From assembly GCA_040401695.1 (NCBI GenBank), contig JBBANY010000054.1, forward strand, positions 1 to 15,976: a stretch of 15,976 nt of DNA, given 5' to 3'. The position numbers and the translations under genes are program-made. The notes under the pieces are model-generated. The model made no database searches. It was not told the origin of the DNA and saw nothing but the letters and a program-made list of their open reading frames with translations. Source of the stretch: F1-20-MAGs119 sp040401695 (GTDB taxonomy: Bacteria; Actinomycetota; Acidimicrobiia; Acidimicrobiales; Ilumatobacteraceae). Positions 6,844 to 14,503 of the stretch are shown piece after piece (the stretch's first letter is position 1; every line of letters begins with the position of its first letter).

Positions 6844-7992
6844 GTGACATCGGTGCGTCGATCGACCATTTCGGTCGGGTTGATCTTCTTTGTCAACGGA
6901 ATGGTGTTCTCGAACTGGGTGCCACGCATCAGCGAGGTGCGCGATCGGCTGGGTGTCAGCAACTCGGGGCTTGGAATTTCGCTGCTGGGTGGCGGCTTGG
7001 GCGGCTTTGTTGGTTCGCTTTTGGTGGCCCGCATCGTGAGGCGCTTGGGTTCACGGACTGTCGTTCTGGTGTCGTCGATCGTCCTTGCGGGCGTTGTGCC
7101 GTTGATTGCGGTGGTGCCCAATTCGGTTGGGCTGTTGTTGGTTCTCACCGCGACGGGATTCGGCGACTTGCAGGCCGACGTCGCCGTGAATGCGCAAGGG
7201 GTGATGGTGCAGACCCGTTTGGGGCGGCCGATCATGCAGCGTTTGCACGGCATGTGGAGCCTGGGCACGGTGGTGGGCGGCGCGACGGGTTGGGGGATGT
7301 CGGCTCTCGACGTGAGTCTGGGATGGCACTTGCTCGGTGTGTCGTGCGTGATGTTGATCGGCATTGGTTGGTCGGTGCGCGGTCTGTTGCCCGAGGATGA
7401 AGGTCACGAGAGCGTTGCCTCGGCTTCGGGGGGCGGCCGCGGGGCGCTGTCGATGACGGTTGCAATCGGCATGGCCGGCCTCTCGGTTGCGATCATCGAG
7501 GCGGCGCCGAACGAGTGGAGCTCGGTCGTGCTGAACGATGTGTTCAATGCCGGACGTTGGAAGGCGGCGGGAACTGCCGTGTTCGCGACGTTCATGCTGC
7601 TCGGGCGCTTGAGCGGTGATCACGTGGTGATGCGCTTGGGTAGCCGCCGCACTTTTGAGACCGGTGTTCTCATGTGTCTCGGGTCGGCGATTCTGTTGGC
7701 AGTGGCACCCACAACGATCGTTGCATTCATTGCCTACGCGTCGTGGGGCTTGGGCGTGAGCGTTCTGTTTCCGCAGCTCTACGAGACGGCGGCAAAACTG
7801 CCGGGTCTCAGCGCAGCGCGAGGTCTTGGTGCAATGACATTCGGTCAGCGCCTTGGTTTTCTTGTTGCCGCAGGGGCGGTTGGCGCCATCGCCGACCTGA
7901 CGAACTTCCGCGTAACGCTGGTCGCGCTGACCGCGGTGGCAACGGTCGTTGTTCTTGTTGCGCGGCGTCGGACCTCAGCCCACGCGGTCTGA
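6844..7992 (+). CDS. YbjJ-like MFS transporter
   Basis: A 382-residue inner-membrane permease with about twelve hydrophobic segments. The N-terminal VNGMVFSNWVPRISEVRDRLGVSNSGLGISLLGGGLGG and the central DLQADVAVNAQGVMVQ...GRPIMQRLHGMWSLG are typical of the YbjJ-type MFS subgroup, whose substrates are not established. The start is GTG 6844, nine bases after the rmuC stop. Starting here gives the short cytoplasmic N-terminus usual for the group. There is no clear Shine-Dalgarno sequence, which fits translational coupling to rmuC. It ends only three bases from the stop of the converging alpha/beta hydrolase gene. Confidence 0.88.
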   Translation: MTSVRRSTISVGLIFFVNGMVFSNWVPRISEVRDRLGVSNSGLGISLLGGGLGGFVGSLLVARIVRRLGSRTVVLVSSIVLAGVVPLIAVVPNSVGLLLVLTATGFGDLQADVAVNAQGVMVQTRLGRPIMQRLHGMWSLGTVVGGATGWGMSALDVSLGWHLLGVSCVMLIGIGWSVRGLLPEDEGHESVASASGGGRGALSMTVAIGMAGLSVAIIEAAPNEWSSVVLNDVFNAGRWKAAGTAVFATFMLLGRLSGDHVVMRLGSRRTFETGVLMCLGSAILLAVAPTTIVAFIAYASWGLGVSVLFPQLYETAAKLPGLSAARGLGAMTFGQRLGFLVAAGAVGAIADLTNFRVTLVALTAVATVVVLVARRRTSAHAV

Positions 7993-7995
7993 GGT

Positions 7996-8751
7996 TCAGT
8001 TCCCTGCGTTCCAGAAGTTGACGAGTTGCCGGGCTGCAGTGGCCGGATCTTCGATCATCCACCAGTGACCGCGGTCGGCAAGTTCGATTTTCGTGGCGTG
8101 CAGCGAGCGGGCAACGTCCTTCGCCATGTCGGGCGTGCCCGGATAGGTATCGGCGGTCGGAATGATGACCGCACCGCGTGGCAGTTCAACCGTGGCGAGT
8201 CGCGCACCGAGGTCGCGCATCGCGGGCTGGGCGGCCGATCTGTAGAGGGCGAGGATGCACCGCCCCATCTCGACATCGATGTGTTTGGCCACCTCGGCGG
8301 CGATGGCTTGCGTCATGCCAAGGCTCATGAGCACCGTGGCGACGTCTCCCGTGTCCATGTGCGTGAGCAGGCCGACGGCTTCTTCGCCAACACCGGGTGT
8401 TTGCCAGGCCTGTGCAGCGTCATGCCACGTGTAGTCCGGATGCAACAGTCCGCCGCAATCGGCTGCCCAACTGGCAAAGAGATCAGGACGCTGCGCGATC
8501 GCGCCATAAACGTGGCCTGCACCCCAGTCGTGGCCGACGATGTCGATTGGTCCATCAATTCGTTCGATTTCGCTGATCAGCCAGTTCGTGTAGTCGTGCT
8601 GTGTCGCCGCCCAATGCGGCGGTGTGGGTGCCCCGAAGCCGGGTGGCGACAGAAGAAGAATGTCGTTCACGCCGAGGTGTTCGAGTTCCCTTGCCAGTGG
8701 CTGCCAAATGGCGGCAGTCTCGGGATTCCCGTGCACAAAGAGCTTCGTCAT
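7996..8751 (-). CDS. Alpha/beta hydrolase with Asp nucleophile (epoxide hydrolase/haloalkane dehalogenase-like)
   Basis: A 251-residue cytoplasmic alpha/beta-fold hydrolase. HGNPETAAIW (7-16) forms the oxyanion-hole region. The nucleophile elbow is GHDWGAG (73-79), so the nucleophile is Asp75 rather than serine. The general base is probably His229 in DRGHWWMIEDP, with Asp201 (PTADTYPG) a candidate acid. The helical lid between about 100 and 185 is short. An Asp nucleophile followed by Trp, plus Asn in HGNP, is the pattern of epoxide hydrolases and haloalkane dehalogenases. The protein is shorter than typical dehalogenases (about 295 residues), so the substrate is open. ATG 8751 is chosen because HGNP sits at the usual distance from the N-terminus. 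It starts ten bases after the methyltransferase stop and is the last gene of the minus-strand run. Confidence 0.85.
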   Translation of the reverse strand: MTKLFVHGNPETAAIWQPLARELEHLGVNDILLLSPPGFGAPTPPHWAATQHDYTNWLISEIERIDGPIDIVGHDWGAGHVYGAIAQRPDLFASWAADCGGLLHPDYTWHDAAQAWQTPGVGEEAVGLLTHMDTGDVATVLMSLGMTQAIAAEVAKHIDVEMGRCILALYRSAAQPAMRDLGARLATVELPRGAVIIPTADTYPGTPDMAKDVARSLHATKIELADRGHWWMIEDPATAARQLVNFWNAGN

Positions 8752-8761
8752 TGGTGCGTGC

Positions 8762-9379
8762 CTAGCTCGGTTTGCGTGCGAGGAACTGAACGGTCGAACT
8801 CATGCCGTTGTGGTACTTGCCTTCGACGATGTTGCGTTCGACAACGCGATGCACTTCGAGAGTCCACCCAGCGAAGTCGTTTTCAAGTTCGGCAAGATCG
8901 ACGGTGAGGTCGTCGTTCTGCGGGCCGCCGACACCCCGCCCGATGTTTGCCTTGGTGTAGGCCTCGAGCACGAAGACACCACCGCGCTTGAGCGCACGCT
9001 TCACGTTCTCGTGCACTTGACTACGCAATTCCGATGGCAAGTGGCAGAATATCGAAACGATTGAATTCCACGCGCCGTCACCCATCTCGAACGTTTCGAG
9101 ATCGCCAACCTGTGCATTGATCGATGTCCCTCGCTCGGCGGCAAGCCCCTTTGCTTTTTCGACACCCACAGGACTGAGATCGATGGTCGTGACCTTGTGG
9201 CCTTGCACCCCGAGCCACACTCCGTTGCGACCGTCTCCATCACCGACGACGAGGACCTCTCCCCTCGGGATTTCCCGCTCTACCTCGACCAGAAAGTCGT
9301 TGGGCTGATCGCCGAAGGCAAAACCCTCTTCGGCGTAACGGTCGTCCCATGATTGTCCATTCGAAGTCGAACTCGCCAT
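8762..9379 (-). CDS. TehB-like class I SAM-dependent methyltransferase
   Basis: A 205-residue soluble methyltransferase. It begins with SWDDRYAEEGFAFGDQPNDFL (10-30), typical of the TehB-like group. Motif I is VLVVGDGDGRN (42-52), the SAM-binding glycine loop. The acidic end of the second strand is Asp67 in TTIDLSP, Asp93 lies in VGDLE, and SIFCHLPSELR (109-119) is motif IV-like. Family members methylate small molecules such as tellurite, selenite or thiols; the substrate here is unknown. ATG 9379 is preferred over a TTG two codons upstream. It begins two bases after the stop of the MFS gene and is followed after ten bases by the hydrolase, so the three form one transcript. The closeness to the arsenate genes does not make it ArsM: the cysteines of arsenite methyltransferases are absent (only Cys112 is seen). 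Confidence 0.83.
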   Translation of the reverse strand: MASSTSNGQSWDDRYAEEGFAFGDQPNDFLVEVEREIPRGEVLVVGDGDGRNGVWLGVQGHKVTTIDLSPVGVEKAKGLAAERGTSINAQVGDLETFEMGDGAWNSIVSIFCHLPSELRSQVHENVKRALKRGGVFVLEAYTKANIGRGVGGPQNDDLTVDLAELENDFAGWTLEVHRVVERNIVEGKYHNGMSSTVQFLARKPS

Positions 9380-9381
9380 GG

Positions 9382-10578
9382 TCAAACATTAGTGATGACC
9401 GCGCGACCCCGATGTCTGGCTGCAGAGAACTGCGCGCCGACGGCAACCGATGCGCTGACAATCACGAATCCCGGAGCAACTCCCACGGATCCGAGACGTT
9501 GAACGAGTATTCCGGCCACGATGGGCCCCGTTGCGCTGCCGACGGTGGCCACGAATCCGACGAAGGCCAAAGCTGTTGCGAAATGCTTGTGATCGAGAAT
9601 CTCGTGACCAACCATGCCATCGAGAGCCGACAACGCGCCCGCCGACGTTCCGACCACGATTGCATAAACAATCGCAATTCCGCTGCGCCCCGAAAACAAG
9701 AGCGCAACGGCTCCGACGGCAACGCCGCCTCGACAAACGTGTTGCAATTTCCACGAACCGAATCGGTCGACCAACGGCAGCAAGGGAAGTCGTCCGAGCA
9801 GCTGCAACAACCCCCTCGCGCCCGCGAACGAAGCCGCCGCCGCCGCAGACAGACCTGCCCACTTCATGGTTTGGACCTGATAGACCAACAGCACCGACAC
9901 GGCCATACTGGAAAAAAATGCCCCGGCAACGTAGGAACGGAGAAGCGGTGTTGCCGTCGTTTCCTTTGCAACAGTCCATACCTTCGCCGGACTACGCACC
10001 GCTGAAGTGACGCGACCGCGAGCCAGCAGACCTGCGCCAACGTAGGCAACGACGAGGAGCGCAGCCGACAGCCTGACGGCCGTGCGCCAGCCGGTTGTAT
10101 CGCGCGCAAGTTCGGTCAAGGGAATCGCAATGGGCGACGAGAAAGCGCCCCAAATCGTCAAGCGCGTGATGCCCCGCGTCGGATCGTCCGATCGCAGTTG
10201 TACGACGAGCGGCTGTGTCACCGAATAGAAGCCGGTTGCCGCAATTCCCCCACCGGCCACAACGTAGAGAAGCGCGAACACGAAAAAATTCGATGCGTAG
10301 GAAGCAATTGCGTAGGTGGCTGCGGCGGCAGGACCCAGCCACAGGAAGATGAGGTCCAAGCGGACCTGATCCAGCAGCCTTCCGACAAACATTGCACCGA
10401 TGCCTCCGGCAAGGGTTGTCGATCCGTAGACAACACCAAGGGCACCGACACCGACACCGAGGTCGTCGCCAACGTCACCGACCAAGACTCCGAAACCGTA
10501 GAACCACGTGCCATACGCAACGATCGTCAGCGCACCGAGTGCATCGACGGCACGCACAGACGATTTTAGCCGCATCAT
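9382..10578 (-). CDS. MFS transporter
   Basis: A 398-residue permease with about twelve hydrophobic segments and a short cytoplasmic start. The first segment runs GALTIVAYGTWFYGFGVLVG. Loop 2-3 is MFVGRLLDQVRLD, the central loop lies around 190-210, and loop 8-9 is GRLPLLPLVDRFGSWK. The overall look is that of the monocarboxylate/oxalate-formate type of MFS, but this is weak and the substrate is unknown. Two ATG codons lie in tandem (10578 and 10575) and either may be used; AGAG lies a few bases upstream. It follows the monooxygenase-esterase gene after 55 bases and precedes the methyltransferase by two bases, so it could move the product or substrate of a neighbouring enzyme. Confidence 0.88.
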   Translation of the reverse strand: MMRLKSSVRAVDALGALTIVAYGTWFYGFGVLVGDVGDDLGVGVGALGVVYGSTTLAGGIGAMFVGRLLDQVRLDLIFLWLGPAAAATYAIASYASNFFVFALLYVVAGGGIAATGFYSVTQPLVVQLRSDDPTRGITRLTIWGAFSSPIAIPLTELARDTTGWRTAVRLSAALLVVAYVGAGLLARGRVTSAVRSPAKVWTVAKETTATPLLRSYVAGAFFSSMAVSVLLVYQVQTMKWAGLSAAAAASFAGARGLLQLLGRLPLLPLVDRFGSWKLQHVCRGGVAVGAVALLFSGRSGIAIVYAIVVGTSAGALSALDGMVGHEILDHKHFATALAFVGFVATVGSATGPIVAGILVQRLGSVGVAPGFVIVSASVAVGAQFSAARHRGRAVITNV

Positions 10579-10633
10579 TGAACTCTAAGACGAGTGTCCG
10601 ATGGGCACGTCCTTTTCTGTGGTGAACAGTGTG

Positions 10634-13198
10634 CTACGGCGCGGTGAAAAATTCGCGCAGACCCGAGGCCATCTTGGCCCGAATCGACTGACCCGAGGGC
10701 AACATGTCGACCATCGTGATCGAGGTGTGGATGTGTCCGCGGGCCTGGATGCGCTTGACGTCGACCCCGGCGTCAGCAAGTGCGCGTGCGTACGCGTTGC
10801 CTTCGTCGCGCAACGGGTCGAACTGACCGGTCACGATCATCGCCGGTGGCAGGTTCACAAGACTCGGCGCGAGGAGCGGTGAAGCCTTGACACTCTTGCG
10901 GTCCTCGGCACTCGCATAGTGGTTCCAGAACCACTCCATCACGTTCTTCGTGAGCACGTAGCCTTCGCCGTTCTCGATGTACGACGCCGACTGCCGCGAG
11001 CCGTCGGTGACCGGAGTGAGGAGCAGTTGCCCCTTCAACTTCGGTCCACCGTTGTCGCGTGCCATCTGCGCAACGACGGCGGCAAGGTTGCCGCCCGCAC
11101 TCCACCCGGCGACCGCAATCTGGTCGGGTTTGCCGCCGAACGCTGACGCATTCTTCGCAACCCACTGCAGTGCGGCCCACGCATCGTCGACTGCCGCGGG
11201 GAATCGCGCCTCGGGAGCGTGCCTGTAGTTGACCGAGATGATCATCACGTCGGCGCGCTTGCACAGATCACGACACAGCGGATCGTCAGAGGTGTGGCTG
11301 CCGAGCACCCAGCCACCGCCGTGGTAATAGACGACGATCGGATGCGGCCCGGTAGAAGCGGGTCGGTAGACGCGGTACTCCAGGTCACCGTCCACGCCGG
11401 GGAATGTCCCGTCGACAATTTCGCCGACGTCGGGTCCCGGTGCGCGCATGGTCGCCGACGCGTCCATGAAGCCACGCGCCTCTGCCGGCGACATCGCTTC
11501 GATCGGCGGCAACTCGAGCGTCGCCATCACGTCGAGCATCATCTCGACGTCGGGCTGCATGAGGCGTACCGGACCGGGGTTCAATTGCTGCTTGCCGTTG
11601 CCCTGCAGTTCGAAGCCGAGGAACCCCCTCTGCAACGCCTCGGTGCAGATACGCCGGTAACGACCGACGCCACCGATGTACGGAAGCAACACGCGAGGCT
11701 TGCCGGGAACGTTCGCGCCCATGTACCAGGAATTGGTGTCCTGGAAGAGCGTGATGTCGGCGCAGTCGGTGGAATGTACGCGCCAGTCTTCTTCGGCTGC
11801 GGCCGTGGGTTCGATCGCGTCGAAGCCCTTGTCTCGCATGTCGACCAGCGCATCGCGGATCCATTCGACGTGCTGCTCGATCGAGACCATCATGTTGGAG
11901 AGAACAGAAGGGCTGCCCGGACCGGTGATCATGTAGAAGTTCGGGAAGCCGACGGTGGTGAGACCGAGATACGTGAGCGGTCCGTTTTCCCATTTCTTCT
12001 TCAGTGTGAGACCGTTTTTGCCGGTGATGTCGACATTGACGATTGCGCCGGTCATCGCGTCGAAGCCGGTGGCATAGACGATCGAGTCGAACTCGATCGA
12101 TTCCCCGTCGAAGTCGATACCCGTCTCGGTGATCGACGTGATTGGCTTCTTGCGGATGTCGACGAGCCGAACGTGCGGCATGTTGAAGACTTCGAAGTAA
12201 TTCGTGTCCATGCACGGACGCTTCGTGCCGTATGCGTGACCGCGGGGGCTGAGAGTCTCGGCGGTTTCGGGGTCCTTCACCACCTCATGGATCTTCGAGC
12301 GCATGAAATCGCAGACAACCTCGTTGGCCGCGCGGTTGATGCCGACGTCTGTGAAGGTCGCACCGATTTGCAGCAGTTCACCCTTGCGCCAGGACTTCTC
12401 GAGCATCGCGAAAGCTTCCTCGCGCGAGACCGCGAGTGCCGAGACGGTTGCCATCTCCATCGGCACCCCGGTCGGCGACATCCGCGCCTCGTTCTGGTAG
12501 GCGACGCGGTCGGCCTTCAGGCGCGCGACACGGTCGGGGGGCTGCGGACCGTTGTATGCTGGCATCGAGAAGTTCGGCGTGCGTTGGAAGACGACGAGTT
12601 GCTTCGCCTGCGCGGCAATGTGTGGCATCGACTGGATGGCCGACGATCCGGTACCGATGACGGCGACGCGCTGCCCGGTGAAGTCGACGCCTTCGTGGGG
12701 CCAACGACCGGTCACGTAGACGTTGCCCTTGAAACGATCCGTACCCGGGATGTCGGGGTCTTTCGGTACGGAGAGACAACCGGTGGCCATCACATAGTGA
12801 TGACAGGTGATGGTCTCGCCCGTCGAGGTGTGGATCGTCCACTTCTTTCCCGAGTCGTCCCATGCGGCTTTGTCGACACGAACCTCGAAGTCGATACCCG
12901 AATAAAGATCGTGTTTCTTCGCCACGTACTGCGCGTAGCGAAGGATCTCGGGTTGCGCCGCGTGCTTTTCCGACCACTGCCATTCATCGAGCAGTTCCGG
13001 GTCCCACGTGTACTGGTAGTCCGTAGTCGCGATGTCGCAGCGCGCACCCGGGTAACGATTCCAGTACCACGTGCCGCCCACGTCGTCGCCGGCCTCGAGC
13101 ACCCGAGAGGAGAACCCGTGCTTGCGCAGCTCGTGCAGCAGGTACATGCCGGCGAACCCCGCCCCGACGACAACGACGTCGACGTCTTTCTCAGCCAT
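10634..13198 (-). CDS. Fusion of Baeyer-Villiger-type flavin monooxygenase and HSL-type alpha/beta esterase
   Basis: One 854-residue protein with two enzymes. Residues 1 to about 535 are a class B flavin monooxygenase: FAD-binding GAGFAG (12-17), GGTWYWNRYPGARCD (41-55), the fingerprint region FKGNVYVTGRWP (156-167), NADP-binding GTGSSA (182-187), Arg327 in KRPCMDTN, a second hallmark ATGFDAMTG (376-384), and GPGSPSVLSNM (426-436). Residues about 570-854 are an alpha/beta hydrolase of the hormone-sensitive-lipase family: HGGGW (626-630, oxyanion hole), GWSAGG (698-703, Ser700 nucleophile), DPLRDEG (794-800, Asp794) and His822 or His824. The expected chemistry is ketone to ester by oxygen insertion, then ester hydrolysis to alcohol plus acid. 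ATG 13198 has AGGGGGAAG just upstream; longer starts would add an arginine-rich, non-conserved tail. The His of the monooxygenase fingerprint is replaced by Val162. Domain calls are firm; the ketone substrate is unknown. Confidence 0.92.
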   Translation of the reverse strand: MAEKDVDVVVVGAGFAGMYLLHELRKHGFSSRVLEAGDDVGGTWYWNRYPGARCDIATTDYQYTWDPELLDEWQWSEKHAAQPEILRYAQYVAKKHDLYSGIDFEVRVDKAAWDDSGKKWTIHTSTGETITCHHYVMATGCLSVPKDPDIPGTDRFKGNVYVTGRWPHEGVDFTGQRVAVIGTGSSAIQSMPHIAAQAKQLVVFQRTPNFSMPAYNGPQPPDRVARLKADRVAYQNEARMSPTGVPMEMATVSALAVSREEAFAMLEKSWRKGELLQIGATFTDVGINRAANEVVCDFMRSKIHEVVKDPETAETLSPRGHAYGTKRPCMDTNYFEVFNMPHVRLVDIRKKPITSITETGIDFDGESIEFDSIVYATGFDAMTGAIVNVDITGKNGLTLKKKWENGPLTYLGLTTVGFPNFYMITGPGSPSVLSNMMVSIEQHVEWIRDALVDMRDKGFDAIEPTAAAEEDWRVHSTDCADITLFQDTNSWYMGANVPGKPRVLLPYIGGVGRYRRICTEALQRGFLGFELQGNGKQQLNPGPVRLMQPDVEMMLDVMATLELPPIEAMSPAEARGFMDASATMRAPGPDVGEIVDGTFPGVDGDLEYRVYRPASTGPHPIVVYYHGGGWVLGSHTSDDPLCRDLCKRADVMIISVNYRHAPEARFPAAVDDAWAALQWVAKNASAFGGKPDQIAVAGWSAGGNLAAVVAQMARDNGGPKLKGQLLLTPVTDGSRQSASYIENGEGYVLTKNVMEWFWNHYASAEDRKSVKASPLLAPSLVNLPPAMIVTGQFDPLRDEGNAYARALADAGVDVKRIQARGHIHTSITMVDMLPSGQSIRAKMASGLREFFTAP

Positions 13199-13211
13199 GT
13201 TGCTTCCCCCT

Positions 13212-13227
13212 GGTCGGCCCCCCGACC
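13212..13227 (-). other. GC-rich hairpin upstream of the monooxygenase-esterase gene
   Basis: GGTCGG, four-base loop, CCGACC: a perfect 6-base stem just upstream of the purine-rich ribosome binding site of the monooxygenase-esterase gene (start 13198). It sits in the 72-base space after arsJ. No T-run follows on the minus strand, so it is a poor intrinsic terminator. It could be an operator half-site pair or an mRNA structure, or chance in GC-rich DNA. I find no convincing promoter boxes in 13199-13270. Confidence 0.3.
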
Positions 13228-13270
13228 GTCTTCTTCGCTTCGACGATAGTCGCCGCAATCCGGGTGGGTG

Positions 13271-14503
13271 TCAGTCGCCACCGTCGACATCGGCCAAGGA
13301 AATACGGACATTCGAAGGCATCGGGGGTAGGCGCAGGGCGAAGAGCCACGTCAAGACCACGAACGCCGTCGCACCCCACATCGCCAGGGCCAGTCCACCC
13401 CAGAGATAGAGGAGTCCCGAGAGCAGCGTGCCGACGAGGCGCCCGGCCGCGTTCGCCGAGTAATAAAAGCCGACGTCGAGGGCGACCTCGTCGTCGTCGG
13501 AGAAGGCAAGGACGAGGAACGAGTGCAGGGACGAGTTCATCGCGAACACGACACCGAAGACGATGAGGCCCGCAACGATGGCGATCTTCACCCCCACGTC
13601 GAATGCGACCAGGCTTGCAATGGTCCCCGATACCACAGCGAGGATGAACGCCCACTCGCGGGCCGAGCGCACTTCGTCGACTGTCGTTTGTCTCAACGTG
13701 AGGATCCTCGGCGCCGACGACTGCACGACGCCGTAACCGATCACCCACAACGCGAGAAACGCGCCGACGGTTCGGTCGGACCAGCCGAGAACGTCAGAGA
13801 GAAAGACAGGCAGGGCAACAACGAACCAGATGTCACGCGACCCGAAGAGAAAGAAACGCGCGACCGACAATCGGTTGATCGCCGTCGACTTCGATAGCAC
13901 CGACCGCAGGGGTGGCTTCTTCTTCGACTTGCCGATGTCCTCGTTCAGGAACACCAGGAGAACAACGACCATGACGGCGAGCGCGCCGCTCATCAACCAC
14001 AGTGCGCCGTCGTAGCCGACTCCCGCCAAGAGCGCCGCTCCGAGAAAGAAGCCGACTCCCTTCAGCGCGTTCTTCGAACCGGTGAGAATTGCAACGAGAC
14101 GGAATAATGATCCATCGCCCGCGACGGTCTTCACCGCGCTCTTCGAGCTCATCTTCGTGAGGTCCTTTGCGACTCCGGAAAGTGCCTGCATCGCCATCAC
14201 GAAGGCAACCGACAGCCAGCGTTCCCATGAACTCGATTCGGCCGACAGGGCCATCAACGCCACGATCTGGAGTACGAGCCCGGCGACGAGTGTGCGATTG
14301 AGGCCACGCCGGGAACCAACCCACCCGCCCAGCAGGTTCGTGAGTATGCCCATGAACTCGTAGGCGAGAAACAGGAAGGCGATCGCCACGGCCGAGTATC
14401 CGAGGTCGTTGAAGTGCAACAACACGAGCATGCGCAGTGCACCGTCGGTCAGCGTGAAGGTCCAGTACCCCGCGGTGACGAGGGCGTAGTTGCGCAACTT
14501 CAC
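13271..14503 (-). CDS. arsJ: ArsJ, 1-arseno-3-phosphoglycerate efflux MFS permease
   Basis: ArsJ exports 1-arseno-3-phosphoglycerate, the unstable product made by its partner GAPDH from arsenate and glyceraldehyde-3-phosphate. Outside the cell the product falls back to arsenate. The protein has 410 residues and about twelve membrane segments. It starts KLRNYALVTAGYWTFTLTDG followed by ALRMLVLLHFNDLGYS and AFLFLAYEFMGILTNLLGGWVG, a very characteristic ArsJ N-terminus. DLTKMSSKSAVKT and GSKNALKGVGFFLG are also typical. GTG 14503 is chosen because it forms a GTGA overlap with the GAPDH stop and places this conserved start at residue 1. A longer start would add about 23 residues inside the GAPDH gene. 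Pairing with the dedicated GAPDH directly upstream makes the assignment strong. Confidence 0.93.
   Translation of the reverse strand: MKLRNYALVTAGYWTFTLTDGALRMLVLLHFNDLGYSAVAIAFLFLAYEFMGILTNLLGGWVGSRRGLNRTLVAGLVLQIVALMALSAESSSWERWLSVAFVMAMQALSGVAKDLTKMSSKSAVKTVAGDGSLFRLVAILTGSKNALKGVGFFLGAALLAGVGYDGALWLMSGALAVMVVVLLVFLNEDIGKSKKKPPLRSVLSKSTAINRLSVARFFLFGSRDIWFVVALPVFLSDVLGWSDRTVGAFLALWVIGYGVVQSSAPRILTLRQTTVDEVRSAREWAFILAVVSGTIASLVAFDVGVKIAIVAGLIVFGVVFAMNSSLHSFLVLAFSDDDEVALDVGFYYSANAAGRLVGTLLSGLLYLWGGLALAMWGATAFVVLTWLFALRLPPMPSNVRISLADVDGGD

Noticed and set aside
8026..8907. A 293-codon plus-strand frame
   Set aside because: Antisense to the alpha/beta hydrolase and methyltransferase genes, without motifs, in a stretch where the minus strand encodes clear family signatures.
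8762..9379. Arsenite methyltransferase (ArsM) suggested by closeness to arsenate genes
   Set aside because: The conserved cysteines of ArsM are missing (only Cys112 is seen), the protein is short, and its N-terminus matches the TehB-like group.
10579..10633. Promoter or terminator between the monooxygenase-esterase and MFS genes
   Set aside because: The 55 bases hold no convincing -35/-10 pair and no stem followed by a T-run, so I do not call a site.
11219..13249. A 676-codon open frame on the plus strand
   Set aside because: It is entirely antisense to the monooxygenase-esterase gene. It has no recognisable motif, is rich in Arg, Asp, His and Val as expected of a GC-rich complementary strand, and the minus-strand protein has many family hallmarks.
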